DNA of 64,000 nt, taken from NCBI RefSeq assembly GCF_030506325.1, contig NZ_CP120683.1, forward strand, positions 3,857,001 through 3,921,000. Direction: 5' to 3'. Shown here piece by piece: positions 25,098-33,986 of the stretch (position 1 is its first letter; each line of letters starts with the position of its first letter). The notes beneath the pieces were generated by a model that did not search any database, was not told where the DNA came from, and saw only the letters and a list, made by a program, of their open reading frames with translations. Source of the stretch: Tunicatimonas pelagia. GTDB taxonomy: Bacteria > Bacteroidota > Bacteroidia > Cytophagales > Cyclobacteriaceae. The translations under genes were made by a program, and so were the position numbers.

Positions 25098-25334
25098 AGT
25101 TTATTTCCTAATAATAGTTGTTATGCATACGTAACAATGGCAAAGTAAGTTTTAAAGTGAATTAATACAATTTAATAAAGATGAAAATGCTTACCAATGC
25201 TTATTCTGCTGTACTAATTGCTACAGATTACCTAAAGCCAAGGTTAGAATCGCAAACCCTGGCCTTAATGCATTTCTTTCATAAGAAACTGATTATCAAA
25301 ATACTACCTCTAGTAATTTTAGAAAATATACAAT

Positions 25335-25670
25335 CTATACTAGGTCAAAAGCTTGAGCAATACAAACCAATTGGTAGGGCGATTCTATGGCGAGTTTCCG
25401 ATTCACATTTTTCCGATGCGTATCTACTGTACTACGGGTGATGCGTAATTTTTCGGCAATTTGAGTGCTAGTAAGCCCACGTACTACCAAAGGAATAACC
25501 TCCTTTTCCCGATTAGTAAGCTGGTCAAAAATAGTCTGATACTCGTTTACCAATTTTTTCGCTTCCAGAATTCGTGCAACAGTGCGTTCACTTACTTCTA
25601 GGCGATTTTCGGTAGCGGGGATAAAAAGTGTGCCCTTAGCATAGGGTTGGTCTGGTTGAGTCATGGTCAT
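25335..25670 (-). CDS. LuxR-type HTH protein without receiver domain
   Basis: A 111-residue protein whose C-terminal ~65 residues are a LuxR/GerE helix-turn-helix: LTNREKEVIPLVVRGLTSTQIAEKLRITRSTVDTHRKNVNRKL. The N-terminal ~45 residues hold a helix (RTVARILEAKKLVNEYQTIF) but no phospho-receiver, PAS or autoinducer domain. It probably binds DNA as a small regulator whose signal comes from elsewhere. It is divergent from the polysaccharide deacetylase gene across a long AT-rich region. ATG 25670 and ATG 25664 are both usable starts. Confidence 0.8.
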   Translation of the reverse strand: MTMTQPDQPYAKGTLFIPATENRLEVSERTVARILEAKKLVNEYQTIFDQLTNREKEVIPLVVRGLTSTQIAEKLRITRSTVDTHRKNVNRKLAIESPYQLVCIAQAFDLV

Positions 25671-26154
25671 TTTAGCGACGGTTTTATAGGTTAAAAAAAA
25701 TTAGTGATAGCATATGGAGAGTAAATAGCCTTCTCTTTGGATAGCTCTTGCTTTTCCTAAAGCAGACACTCAAGTAAATTTATCTGCCAAATTGTCTTTT
25801 ACAGTGATTTTTTGAATTTTATAATGAACGTTAGGGCTCAACTTGCGATTTTATATTTTCTTCAGCTGTCATTATTATTTATCAGACAATAAAATGAATA
25901 ATTTATCTTTTTCAAATATTATTATCTATTAATATTAAATATTTCATTTTTTACAGCAAATTTGTATTGCTAAAATAGTAACGTTTTCTCATAGAGACAT
26001 CGTTTCTTCTCATAAGCTGACCTATGTTTTCTACAAAAGTAAATCATGCTCTGTGCAACCCCTTCAACGCTTGTAACCTAAGTCAGTACAACTTACATTC
26101 GCTCACGAAACCTGAGCGCACTCAAAAATAGTTGCTGCTTTTTTAGATCACCCT
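25671..26154. other. 484-bp AT-rich intergenic region between divergent genes
   Basis: There is no gene here. The central part (about 25850-25980) is very AT-rich, with AATATTATT...AATATT words that can pair locally and a GCAAATTTGTATTG segment near 25955 that only partly fits a Bacteroidota -7 element. It probably carries the promoters of the LuxR-type gene and the deacetylase gene; I see no clear operator. Confidence 0.4.
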
Positions 26155-27108
26155 ATGAAATACTTTTGTCTCTTTATTTTACTTCAGTTCGTTGGATTCC
26201 TTAGCTTTTCCCAGTCCGTAGAAACTAGTCAGCGGAAAGTAGCCATTACAATTGACGACTTGCCGGTAGTAACCCGTCGGTCAGGCTCAGCCGTAAAATT
26301 GGATATTACGCAACGGTTAATAGGTAGCTTAGTAAAAAACAACGTGCCCGCCATTGGCTTTGTGAATGAGAGAAAGCTGTACCGCAGAGGCAAACTAGAC
26401 CCAACGCGGGTAAATCTGCTGCGACGGTGGCTAGAGAGCGGGCTAGAACTCGGCAACCACACGTACTCTCATCCGAGCCTACACAAAATTAGTCTGGCTG
26501 ATTATAAGCAGGAAATTTTAAAGGGCGAAACGGTTACTAAGGAAATCACTCAAGCCTACGGGCAGGCGCTAGCCTACTTTCGCCACCCATTTTTGCATAC
26601 CGGACGCAGTGTTGCTGTACGCGATTCGTTACTCCAATTTCTCGATGAACACGGTTATGAGGTTGCTCCCATTAGTATTGACAATGCAGACTACTTGTTT
26701 GCCGCCGCGTACGAACGAACTATTCTGGATGCAGATACTACAATGCAGCAGCGGGTTCGGGAAACCTACCTTAAGTACATGGAAGACTACTTTGCCTACT
26801 ACGAGCAGCAGTCACAGGCTTTGCTAGGAAGAGAGATCGCCCAGACGCTACTCTTACACGCCAATGCGCTTAACGCCGATACATTCGATGAAATGGCAGA
26901 AATGATTCGGGAACGTGGCTACTCTTTTGTGTCACTAGCCGAGGCTCTAGAAGATGATGCTTATCACTCACAACCGGACACGTTTACCGGGGCTGCTGGG
27001 ATTTCCTGGATTCACCGCTGGGCAATTACCCAGGGAAAGAAAGGAGACTTTTTTCAGGGAGAGCCGCAGGTGCCTCCTTTTATCGATAAACTGGCCGATA
27101 GCTTCTAA
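26155..27108 (+). CDS. Secreted polysaccharide deacetylase (NodB fold)
   Basis: A 317-residue protein with a signal peptide (cleavage near FSQS, residue ~22) and a NodB homology domain. Motif 1 is AITIDDLPV (Asp-Asp: catalytic base and metal ligand), motif 2 is NHTYSHPSLH (the HxxxH metal ligands), motif 3 is YFRHPFLHTG (the RxP arginine), and a late LLLHANALNAD supplies the closing His. It should remove N- or O-acetyl groups from a cell-wall or extracellular polysaccharide. It is flanked by the divergent LuxR gene and a convergent SMP-30 gene. Confidence 0.9.
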   Translation: MKYFCLFILLQFVGFLSFSQSVETSQRKVAITIDDLPVVTRRSGSAVKLDITQRLIGSLVKNNVPAIGFVNERKLYRRGKLDPTRVNLLRRWLESGLELGNHTYSHPSLHKISLADYKQEILKGETVTKEITQAYGQALAYFRHPFLHTGRSVAVRDSLLQFLDEHGYEVAPISIDNADYLFAAAYERTILDADTTMQQRVRETYLKYMEDYFAYYEQQSQALLGREIAQTLLLHANALNADTFDEMAEMIRERGYSFVSLAEALEDDAYHSQPDTFTGAAGISWIHRWAITQGKKGDFFQGEPQVPPFIDKLADSF

Positions 27109-27147
27109 CCTGGAACCAAATTTGTGCTGACCAGTAGCTTGTTCTAA

Positions 27148-28191
27148 TTAGAGTTCTAACCGTATCAAGTACATATCTGCGGTGATGTAAAGGGCCGATT
27201 CATCATTGTTCAATGTGCAGTTAGCGGTAGCTTGCCCGGTTTTTAATGTTCCCAGGTGTTGGCCTTCGGCACTGAATATCCAAACCCCACCCGGGCCGGT
27301 AGCGAAGATGTAGCCATTGCTGTGAACCACCATACCATCGGGCAAGCCTTTTTCTTCGCCCACTCGGTCAGTAGCATCATAGAAAATCCGTCCGTTATCA
27401 ATGGTTCCGTTGTCCAGTACGTCAAACGCCATCCAGATAGCTTGCTTCGGATCAGAATTGGCTACGTACAAGGTTTTCTCATCGGGAGATAAAGCAATGC
27501 CGTTGGGGCGAGTCATTTCTTGGGTGAGTAGCGTTAGACTGCTATCAGCAAAAGAGAAGCGATACACTCCCTGAAAGTCTAATTCCTTCGCTTTGCTATC
27601 GGCTCCCCCGGGCAGGCCGTAGGGCGGATCGGTAAAGTACAGATCGCCGTTGCTGTGAAAGACTGCATCGTTGGGGCTGTTGAGCCGCTTCCCTTCGTAC
27701 TCGCCTACAATTGTAACAAAATCTGATTCTGGGTTATCCAGTGGGGCATTCATGCGAGCCATTTGCCGGTTGCCGTGCTGACAAAGCACTAAATTACCTT
27801 CACCATCAATCAGTAAACCATTAGAACCAGGCTCTTTTCCGCTAAAGTCGTCTCCCGAAAAACCCGCGGGTTCCAGATACAGCGAAATGCTATCCCCTTC
27901 TTGCCATTTATACACTCGGTTGGGCGGAATATCGGAGAAAAGCAGATAGCCACCGTCTTCCGAAACCCAAACGGGGCCTTCCGACCAATCAAAACCTTCA
28001 GCCAGTAATTCTAACTGAGCATCAGGCGGAACCACTTGATCTAGCTCCGCCTCTAAGCGGTCAATAGAGCCAATTGTTGGGAAAGAAGGCGGTTTTTCTT
28101 CCGTGGTTTCAGCAGAAGTATCATTCGCGGTAGGTGAGCACGCCAGCAGAGTTAGTAAGCTCAGGATTAGGCAGCTTAGTTGTCGTAGCAT
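27148..28191 (-). CDS. SMP-30/gluconolactonase-family lipoprotein
   Basis: A 347-residue six-bladed beta propeller with a lipoprotein leader (lipobox LLAC at residue ~18). Family marks: EGPVWVSEDGGYLLFSDIPPNRVYKW at the N-terminus with the metal-ligand Glu, GSNGLLIDGEGNLVLCQHGNRQMARM, NSPNDAVFHSNGDLYFTDPPYGLPGG with metal-ligand Asn, and RPNGIALSPDEKTLYVANSD with metal-ligand Asp. It probably hydrolyses sugar lactones in the periplasm or at the cell surface. It converges on the deacetylase gene, with 39 bp between them. Confidence 0.9.
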   Translation of the reverse strand: MLRQLSCLILSLLTLLACSPTANDTSAETTEEKPPSFPTIGSIDRLEAELDQVVPPDAQLELLAEGFDWSEGPVWVSEDGGYLLFSDIPPNRVYKWQEGDSISLYLEPAGFSGDDFSGKEPGSNGLLIDGEGNLVLCQHGNRQMARMNAPLDNPESDFVTIVGEYEGKRLNSPNDAVFHSNGDLYFTDPPYGLPGGADSKAKELDFQGVYRFSFADSSLTLLTQEMTRPNGIALSPDEKTLYVANSDPKQAIWMAFDVLDNGTIDNGRIFYDATDRVGEEKGLPDGMVVHSNGYIFATGPGGVWIFSAEGQHLGTLKTGQATANCTLNNDESALYITADMYLIRLEL

Positions 28192-28348
28192 AAGAGATTA
28201 CATTTGAGGTTTATATTACGCATTTTTTTAGAAAAAGCGGTTTTGAGTAGTCGATAGTACGCCAGGGTAATCGGGTTTATGCTGTGGCGACTAACACATC
28301 TTTACTTTTTCAGTTACTTAAGGTGTAGAAAACTCAACGCACAAAGTT

Positions 28349-29836
28349 ATGAAAATACTGCTTACAGGAGCTAATGGCTACATTGGAGTGAGATTGCTGC
28401 CGGTATTGGTACGAGCCGGGCACGACGTGCTTTGTTTGGTACGCGACAAGCGCCGGATGAACGTGGAAAAAGCACTGGTCGATTCGGGCTGCGTTGAATT
28501 CTACGAAGCTGACTTACTGAAACCGGAAACGCTGACCAACCTCCCTGGCGATATTGAGGCAGCTTACTATTTAGTACATTCAATGGGAGGAGCGGGTGGC
28601 TCAAAAGATTTTGAAGCAATGGAGGAGCAGGCTGCGAATAACTTCATCGCGCAGGTTACCAAAACCCAGTGCCAGCAAATAATTTATCTCAGCGGAATTG
28701 TCAATGATAACAACCTTTCTAAACACCTGCGCTCGCGGAGAAATGTAGAACATATTCTGCTCAACAGCGGCGTACCAACCACGGTGCTGCGGGCAGCCAT
28801 TATTATCGGCTCGGGTGGAGCTTCCTTTGAGATTATTCGCGACTTGGTGGAGAAACTTCCGGTGATGGTCGCTCCCAAATGGGTAAGTACTCGGTGTCAG
28901 CCCATCGCTCTGCGTAATGTGTTGCAGTACTTGGAGGGAGTGCTCGAGAAAGAAAAAGCGTACAACAAAATTTTTGACATCGGAGGGCCGGATATTCTAA
29001 CTTACAAGCAAATGCTGCTGCAATTTGCCAAGGTGCGAGGTCTAATCCGAAGCATTATTTCGGTGCCGGTGCTATCGCCTCGTCTTTCATCACTTTGGTT
29101 GTACTTTGTTACCAGCACATCGTTCAACCTAGCGCGTAGCTTGGTAGATAGCATGAAGAATGAAGTAGTTGTGAAGAAAAAAGGTATTGACGAAATTGTG
29201 CAACTCGGTCGCCTAATTCCTTACAAAGAAGCGGTAGGACGGGCTTTTCAGCGTATTGCCCAGAATGAAGTTGTTTCTAGTTGGAAAGACTCGCTGAATA
29301 GCAGTAAAATGGATATCAATCTATTCGATTACGTAAAAGTGCCCAAGCACGGAGTCTATCGCGATGTACGTAAAGTGGCGTTTAATAAGCCAAAGGAGCA
29401 AGTGATTGAAAATATTTGGAGCATTGGGGGCGAACGGGGTTGGTATTACCTTGGGTTTCTGTGGGAAATCCGAGGAATTCTCGATCAGATGATTGGTGGA
29501 GTAGGCTTACGACGCGGACGACGAAGCAATACCGAACTAGTTCCGGGCGATGCTCTGGACTTTTGGCGGGTACTGGTAGCTGACAAAGAAAAGGGAAGGC
29601 TATTACTTTACGCCGAAATGAAACTTCCGGGCGATGCTTGGCTGGAGTTTAAAGTAATTGATGAGGACGGACAGTGCTTTCTACTACAAACCGCCACCTA
29701 TCGGCCCCAGGGGTTAGCCGGGCGATTATACTGGTGGTCAGTGTGGCCTTTTCACGGCTTTGTTTTTCCTGGAATGGCCAAACGGGTGATTCGTTTCGAG
29801 GAAAAAAATCCAGAAGTAAAAGAAGTAATTGCCTAA
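28349..29836 (+). CDS. NAD(P)-binding epimerase-like protein with C-terminal DUF2867
   Basis: A 495-residue two-domain protein. Residues ~1-290 are an atypical short-chain dehydrogenase/NmrA-like fold: the nucleotide loop GANGYIGVRLLP, then AYYLVHSMGG and a Ser-rich IIYLSGIV. Residues ~320-480 form a DUF2867 domain, a START/SRPBCC-like lipid-binding fold (RGWYYLGFLWEIRGILDQMIGG, AEMKLPGDAWLEF). It resembles actinobacterial and cyanobacterial proteins of the same architecture. The substrate is unknown; the lipid-binding domain suggests a hydrophobic ligand. A strong inverted repeat lies between it and the FAD gene downstream. Confidence 0.85.
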   Translation: MKILLTGANGYIGVRLLPVLVRAGHDVLCLVRDKRRMNVEKALVDSGCVEFYEADLLKPETLTNLPGDIEAAYYLVHSMGGAGGSKDFEAMEEQAANNFIAQVTKTQCQQIIYLSGIVNDNNLSKHLRSRRNVEHILLNSGVPTTVLRAAIIIGSGGASFEIIRDLVEKLPVMVAPKWVSTRCQPIALRNVLQYLEGVLEKEKAYNKIFDIGGPDILTYKQMLLQFAKVRGLIRSIISVPVLSPRLSSLWLYFVTSTSFNLARSLVDSMKNEVVVKKKGIDEIVQLGRLIPYKEAVGRAFQRIAQNEVVSSWKDSLNSSKMDINLFDYVKVPKHGVYRDVRKVAFNKPKEQVIENIWSIGGERGWYYLGFLWEIRGILDQMIGGVGLRRGRRSNTELVPGDALDFWRVLVADKEKGRLLLYAEMKLPGDAWLEFKVIDEDGQCFLLQTATYRPQGLAGRLYWWSVWPFHGFVFPGMAKRVIRFEEKNPEVKEVIA

Positions 29837-29856
29837 AGGGAGGCCGGAAAAAGAAG

Positions 29857-29921
29857 ACCGGAGACCGGATAGATAGGTACGGACAATACTTGCTACTATA
29901 AACTTAAATTCGGTCTCCGGT
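29857..29921. repeat. Inverted repeat with CCGGAGACCG arms
   Basis: CCGGAGACCG at 29858-29867 and its complement CGGTCTCCGG at 29911-29920, with one more A-T pair outside. A third CTCCGG word follows at about 29930. It could terminate the SDR gene or be a member of a dispersed repeat family; no T-run follows directly. Confidence 0.5.
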
Positions 29922-29949
29922 TTCCAGACTCCGGTTTCTGTGTAAAATT

Positions 29950-31065
29950 TTGAAAGACATAATTATTATCGGAGGCGGATTGGCCGGACTAATTAACGCT
30001 ATTCGCTTGGGCGAAGCCGGACTGGATGTTTTATTATTGGAAAAGAAAAGCTACCCCTTTCATCGGGTTTGTGGTGAGTATATTTCCAATGAAGTAGTTC
30101 CCTTTTTAGAATCAATTAATGCTTTTCCCTACGAATTGGAGCCTTCGTCGATTCGGGAGTTCACCTTGACTGCTTGCTCGGGAGCTTCGGCCAGTATGCC
30201 CCTTGATTTAGGGGGTTTTGGAGTGAGTCGTTATGCGCTGGATCATTTTTTGTGCCAGCGGGCTGAGCGAGCCGGAGCAGAAATCCGGCAGCAAGTCGCC
30301 GTTCAATCGGTAAAATTTGAGGAAGATCATTTTCAGGTGACCCTCCCGCAGAACGAAACTCTAGAAGCCAGAGTAGTGATTGGAGCTTACGGCAAGCGCG
30401 CTCGTCTGGATAAGCAGCTAAGTCGCCCATTCATGCAGCAGCGTTCGCCCTACATCGGAGTGAAGTATCACGTAAAAGTTGATTTTCCTGATGATGTTAT
30501 TGCGCTGCACAACTTTCCGGGTGGCTACTGCGGAATTTCCCGGGTAGAAGACGGTCGGTACAATGTGTGTTACTTGGGCACTCGAGCACAATTACGAAAA
30601 TATGGTTCTATCGAAGCGATGGAAGCGAAGGTGCTGCACCAAAATCCATTTCTGCGAAACCTGTGGCACAACGCTGAGTTTCTGCTCGACCAGCCGGAAG
30701 TGATCAACGAGATTTCCTTCGCCCCTAAGCAACCGGTGGTTAATCACATGCTCATGTCGGGCGATACTGCCGGACTGATTACTCCGCTTTGTGGCAACGG
30801 AATGGCGATGGCAATTCACTCGGCTAAGATGCTTTCCGATTTACTTCTTCAGTACTATTCTCCATCTGGTTTGGATCGAACTGCTTTAGAAACGGAGTAC
30901 GCTGCTGCTTGGAAAAAACAGTTTGCCGCCCGACTTTGGGTAGGCCGCAACACCCAGCGATTATTCGGAGCGAAGATCAGTTCAGAAATTGGCGTGCAAC
31001 TGGTAAAACGCTGGCGATCTGCCGCTCGAAGCATTATGCAATACACCCACGGTGAGCCATTTTAG
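29950..31065 (+). CDS. FAD-dependent oxidoreductase (geranylgeranyl-reductase-like)
   Basis: A 371-residue flavoprotein starting at TTG 29950, where the dinucleotide-binding fold begins at once (IIIIGGGLAGLINAIRLGEAG). It has a Glu for ribose binding (LLLEKKSYPFHRVCGEYIS) and the second FAD motif MSGDTAGLITPLCGNGMAMA with the typical GDxxG. It belongs to the group that includes geranylgeranyl reductases and tryptophan/aryl-polyene halogenase-like monooxygenases; the substrate is not clear. In related genomes such genes often sit beside polyketide or isoprenoid genes, but none are adjacent here. Confidence 0.85.
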   Translation: MKDIIIIGGGLAGLINAIRLGEAGLDVLLLEKKSYPFHRVCGEYISNEVVPFLESINAFPYELEPSSIREFTLTACSGASASMPLDLGGFGVSRYALDHFLCQRAERAGAEIRQQVAVQSVKFEEDHFQVTLPQNETLEARVVIGAYGKRARLDKQLSRPFMQQRSPYIGVKYHVKVDFPDDVIALHNFPGGYCGISRVEDGRYNVCYLGTRAQLRKYGSIEAMEAKVLHQNPFLRNLWHNAEFLLDQPEVINEISFAPKQPVVNHMLMSGDTAGLITPLCGNGMAMAIHSAKMLSDLLLQYYSPSGLDRTALETEYAAAWKKQFAARLWVGRNTQRLFGAKISSEIGVQLVKRWRSAARSIMQYTHGEPF

Positions 31066-31195
31066 AGCCTATCTTTTTGCTTGATATAGCCTGCTGAAAT
31101 TTATTCAGACAAAATAATACGAAGCGATAGCCAGATCGTTACTAAGAAGACTATAACAACCGTTTATTGCTTTAAAACCCACCTAGCTACTAACG

Positions 31196-32566
31196 ATGCC
31201 CAGCCAGAAATTTATTTTGTTTAGATACGCTATTGCTTTACTTCTTCTATTAGTTTTTTCTGCCTCTGTAGCGCAGATGCAAAAGTTGAGGGTTGGAGAC
31301 AACCATCGGTTTTTAGTGAAAGAAGATGGTAGCCCGTTCGTCTGGATTGGAGAAACCAACTGGTTTTTTGCTAAGCTACCTCCGGCCACAATTGATAGTA
31401 TTCTGGATAAGCGCAGTGCCCAAGGTTTTACGATGATGATGGTAAGCTGCCGAGAAGAGTTATACAACGGCGAGGGCACCGGTGGTATTAATACCCCTAA
31501 TGAAGCTTGGTGGAGGTATCTGGATGCATACATTGCCAAGTGCGCCCAACGAAATATGTACGTAGGAATTACGCTGGGCTGGTGGGGCAAAACTAGAAAC
31601 AACAGTGCTGACGATTTGTACGAGTACGGCCGTTGGGTAGGTGACCGATACAAGAACAACAACAATATTGTGTGGCTCACGCTGGGAGAAGCCGGAGGAC
31701 ACCTCCGAAAAAATTCTATTCCTGATGAAAAACTGAACGCACTGGTGAGAGGCATCCGCGAGGGCGATACTGGCGATAAGCTACTAACGGTACACGCCGA
31801 CTTTAAGCGTAGCACCAGCATCTCTAACGATGCCCAATTATGTGATTTTAATAACTGGCAAACCAGCCAATGGTGCTGCCTAAACGATCTGCCTCGCAAA
31901 GATGAGCGAACCTGGACGGTGTGGGAGGCCATTGCCTTCGACTACGGTCAGCGGTACGACGGCCAACCCAAACCCACGTTAGACTCTGAGGCCTGGTACG
32001 AGAACAACAAAGACTTTTGTGGGACTACTCCATTTAATATACGTCGTCGGGCGTACTTTACCATTTTTGCCGGAGCCTTTGGGCACTCCTACGGAGCCGG
32101 AGGCATTTGGGACGGCCTTACTGCTGCGGATAGCTGTAGCAGCTCAGCACTGAAAGCTATTCATTATCCGGGAGCCCGAGACATCGGTTATGTCAGTAAT
32201 TTTCTGCACAAATTAGGTGATGATTTTTTGAAGTTACGTCCTGACCAGAGCATCATCCCGGAAGGCAATTCCGATAATTACGATACCCACATTCAGGCTA
32301 CTAAAGCGAGCGATAATAGCTTCGCTCTGGTATATTCGGCCAGCGATGCGGCCTATTCGGTAGATGTATCAGCGTTGCTAAAATCTTCGCTAACCGCCGT
32401 TTGGTACAATCCGCGTAGCAACCAATACCAAACCCAAAGCGACTTCAAACTAGCTGAGAACAAAAGCACGTATACATTTGACCCACCCGGTAATTCAGGA
32501 GCTGGAAATGACTGGGTATTAGTTCTGGGAGAGCAGAAATTCACTAGTCGCTTTACTGCCAACTAA
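31196..32566 (+). CDS. Secreted apiosidase-like glycoside hydrolase (DUF4038)
   Basis: A 456-residue secreted enzyme with a signal peptide (about residues 1-26, ending near SVAQ). The core is a DUF4038 TIM barrel, the family that includes pectin-degrading apiosidases (GH140): FVWIGETNWFFAKL near the N-terminus, LGWWGKTRNN, VWLTLGEAGG, LTVHADF, TLDSEAWYEN with a likely catalytic acid. A C-terminal ~85-residue beta domain, commonly called the putative collagen-binding domain, closes the protein. It probably acts on plant- or alga-derived polysaccharide. No SusC/SusD pair is adjacent. Confidence 0.85.
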   Translation: MPSQKFILFRYAIALLLLLVFSASVAQMQKLRVGDNHRFLVKEDGSPFVWIGETNWFFAKLPPATIDSILDKRSAQGFTMMMVSCREELYNGEGTGGINTPNEAWWRYLDAYIAKCAQRNMYVGITLGWWGKTRNNSADDLYEYGRWVGDRYKNNNNIVWLTLGEAGGHLRKNSIPDEKLNALVRGIREGDTGDKLLTVHADFKRSTSISNDAQLCDFNNWQTSQWCCLNDLPRKDERTWTVWEAIAFDYGQRYDGQPKPTLDSEAWYENNKDFCGTTPFNIRRRAYFTIFAGAFGHSYGAGGIWDGLTAADSCSSSALKAIHYPGARDIGYVSNFLHKLGDDFLKLRPDQSIIPEGNSDNYDTHIQATKASDNSFALVYSASDAAYSVDVSALLKSSLTAVWYNPRSNQYQTQSDFKLAENKSTYTFDPPGNSGAGNDWVLVLGEQKFTSRFTAN

Positions 32567-32617
32567 CGAAAGGAAAAATCACCGAGAAAAGTAGGCGTTA
32601 AACTTAGCAATTTTAAA

Positions 32618-32881
32618 ATGCGTACAATAATCCCTACCAAGTTAACTCTTACTCTAGAGAAATTAGTAATAGAGCGAGCGAAAAAGTACGCTAAATCGCA
32701 AGGAAGAAGTTTGTCTAATCTGATTGAAGAGTATTTAAAATCTGTATCCGGCGAACTTCAAGAACAAGACGAAATAGTATTGAGCCCCGAAGTTAAATTG
32801 CTGTACGGCTCAGTGAAGGACAAAAACATTGACTATAAAGAAGTTATTACCGACGAGATTTTGAAAAAGCATCTACAATGA
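32618..32881 (+). CDS. DUF6364-type antitoxin
   Basis: An 87-residue protein with a ribbon-helix-helix-like N-terminus (TKLTLTLEKLVIERAKKYAKSQGRSLSNLIEEYL), as in DUF6364 antitoxins, and an acidic C-terminal tail that would wrap its toxin. The stop codon overlaps the ATG of the PIN-toxin gene by one TGA/ATGA junction, the normal arrangement for a toxin-antitoxin pair. The antitoxin frame is intact although the toxin frame is not. Confidence 0.85.
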   Translation: MRTIIPTKLTLTLEKLVIERAKKYAKSQGRSLSNLIEEYLKSVSGELQEQDEIVLSPEVKLLYGSVKDKNIDYKEVITDEILKKHLQ

Positions 32882-33306
32882 AGCATTTTTTCTGGACACC
32901 AATGTGGTTTTAGATTTTTTGTTGAAGAGACAACCCTCGCTCGGCGATCCGATCGCAAAAGATACAGCTACTATTTTTGAATTCAGCAAAGGGAAGAAAC
33001 TCAAGCTGTCAGTATCCTCACTATCGCTTAATAATATTGATTACGTTGTCGCCAAGCTAAAATCCAGAGTAAAATCCAGAAAGGTTATCAGCCAACTTAT
33101 TCGCCTGATTGACATTCAGTCGGTAGGTAAATCAACTATTGAAAAAGCCGCTCAATCTGACTTTAAAGATTTTGAAGACGCCCTACAAAAACTACTGTGC
33201 CGAAGAAGCCAAAGTGTCTACCATAGTCACCCGAAACATTAAAGACTACACCAAAAGCGGTTTATCTATTTTGACACCAACTGAGTTGCTTGCGTTGGTT
33301 TCCTAA
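32878..33306 (+). pseudogene. PIN-domain toxin with two compensating frameshifts
   Basis: Read across three frames this is a normal ~142-residue PIN ribonuclease toxin. ATG 32878 overlaps the antitoxin stop. After codon 4 the frame must shift at the T6 run 32886-32891; one more T would give MKHFF then LDTNVVLDFLLKRQ, the standard PIN start with its first Asp. The middle part then runs in the next frame (SDFKDFEDALQ with acidic residues). At the A5 run 33187-33191 the frame must return; one A less gives YCAEEAKVSTIVTRNIKDY and the end at TAA 33304-33306. The first and last parts share a frame, so the two one-base lesions cancel. Uncorrected, only a fragment from GTG 32904 could be made. Confidence 0.75.
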
Positions 33307-33653
33307 TTGCGTAAGCTATTCTATCTCTCTTTGGTGAATAGGAAACTTATTTAAGTATATTCAATATCCTCGAGTAAGTAAGGGCAGACAAAGCTGAAAG
33401 GTTCTACAGCAGAACCTTAATTTGGGGTTAGCTAAACCGAGAAATTTATGTTCTTTGTTAAGAAGCGACAGACTCTTTGATAAGAGTTTGTATATTGAAC
33501 ACCAAAATCATTATGGTCATTACATTTGAATGATATCGGGTAGGAAAAAGAGTATTACCTATAGAAAAAATAACAGCAATATCTCCGTTATCCGCTAATA
33601 TCAGCTGTGTATCGGAGATATTGCAATTATCAACTTGTTAGCAGCAATTTATC
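33307..33653. other. AT-rich intergenic stretch with hairpins
   Basis: No gene. It holds a perfect hairpin AAGGTTCT/AGAACCTT (33398-33405 and 33411-33418, 5-nt loop), a smaller ACTCTT/AAGAGT hairpin near 33472-33487, and at its right end the attC-like element listed separately. The hairpins may end toxin-antitoxin transcription. Confidence 0.45.
33571..33645. repeat. attC-like imperfect palindrome 1
   Basis: Outer TAAC (33571) and GTTAGCAGC (33637-33645) enclose perfect 12-bp arms GCAATATCTCCG (33576-33587) and CGGAGATATTGC (33613-33624) around a 25-nt centre. The right end shares GTTAGCAGCA, preceded by TCAAC, with element 2 at 35812. It stands 9 bp before the gene at 33654. The match to integron attC consensus is partial (GTTAGCA against GTTRRRY), so the name is inference. 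Confidence 0.45.
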
Positions 33654-33974
33654 ATGAAAAGATTAATCCTAACACAAATAGAGAATTATAAGAACCAAAT
33701 TGTTCTTATGAATTTTATATTCTCATTACTTAATGTTTTAAGTCTTCTGTTTTTAGCAATGGTCTTTGAAAAAATCATGACAGAAAACCCTACCGATGAT
33801 GATGTTTTTATAAAATACATTCAAGCACTGGCTGCCCTATTAGCACCTTACTTAGCTTTCGTTGCAAAAGGATATTTTTTTCCATTGTGGAGAAAATTAG
33901 ATACTCTTTTTCATTTATATTTCAATAAATCATATTCTGAAGAAGAATTAAAAATCATTTACGATAAAGATTAA
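33654..33974 (+). CDS. Small two-helix membrane protein, unknown
   Basis: A 106-residue protein with two membrane helices (about residues 17-38 and 55-75) separated by a short acidic loop, and a charged C-terminal tail. I recognise no family. Its base composition is clearly more AT-rich than that of the genes on either side of the island. It starts 9 bp after an attC-like element and ends 13 bp before the left end of an insertion sequence. Without that insertion the next gene would begin about 30 bp downstream, so the two probably formed one two-gene cassette. Confidence 0.6.
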   Translation: MKRLILTQIENYKNQIVLMNFIFSLLNVLSLLFLAMVFEKIMTENPTDDDVFIKYIQALAALLAPYLAFVAKGYFFPLWRKLDTLFHLYFNKSYSEEELKIIYDKD

Positions 33975-33986
33975 TATCAATAGTAT

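Noticed and set aside
25181-25441. 86-codon plus-strand frame next to the LuxR-type gene
   Set aside because: Its last third runs antisense through the LuxR-type coding region, it has no recognisable domain, and its composition is that of AT-rich intergenic DNA.
31183-31932. 249-codon frame antisense to the apiosidase-like gene
   Set aside because: A shadow of the strong glycoside hydrolase gene; low-complexity Ser/Leu composition and no domain.
32597-32603. GTTAAAC as a third attC right core before the antitoxin
   Set aside because: It fits GTTRRRY but has no matching left arm or hairpin, and lacks the GTTAGCAGCA end shared by the other two elements.
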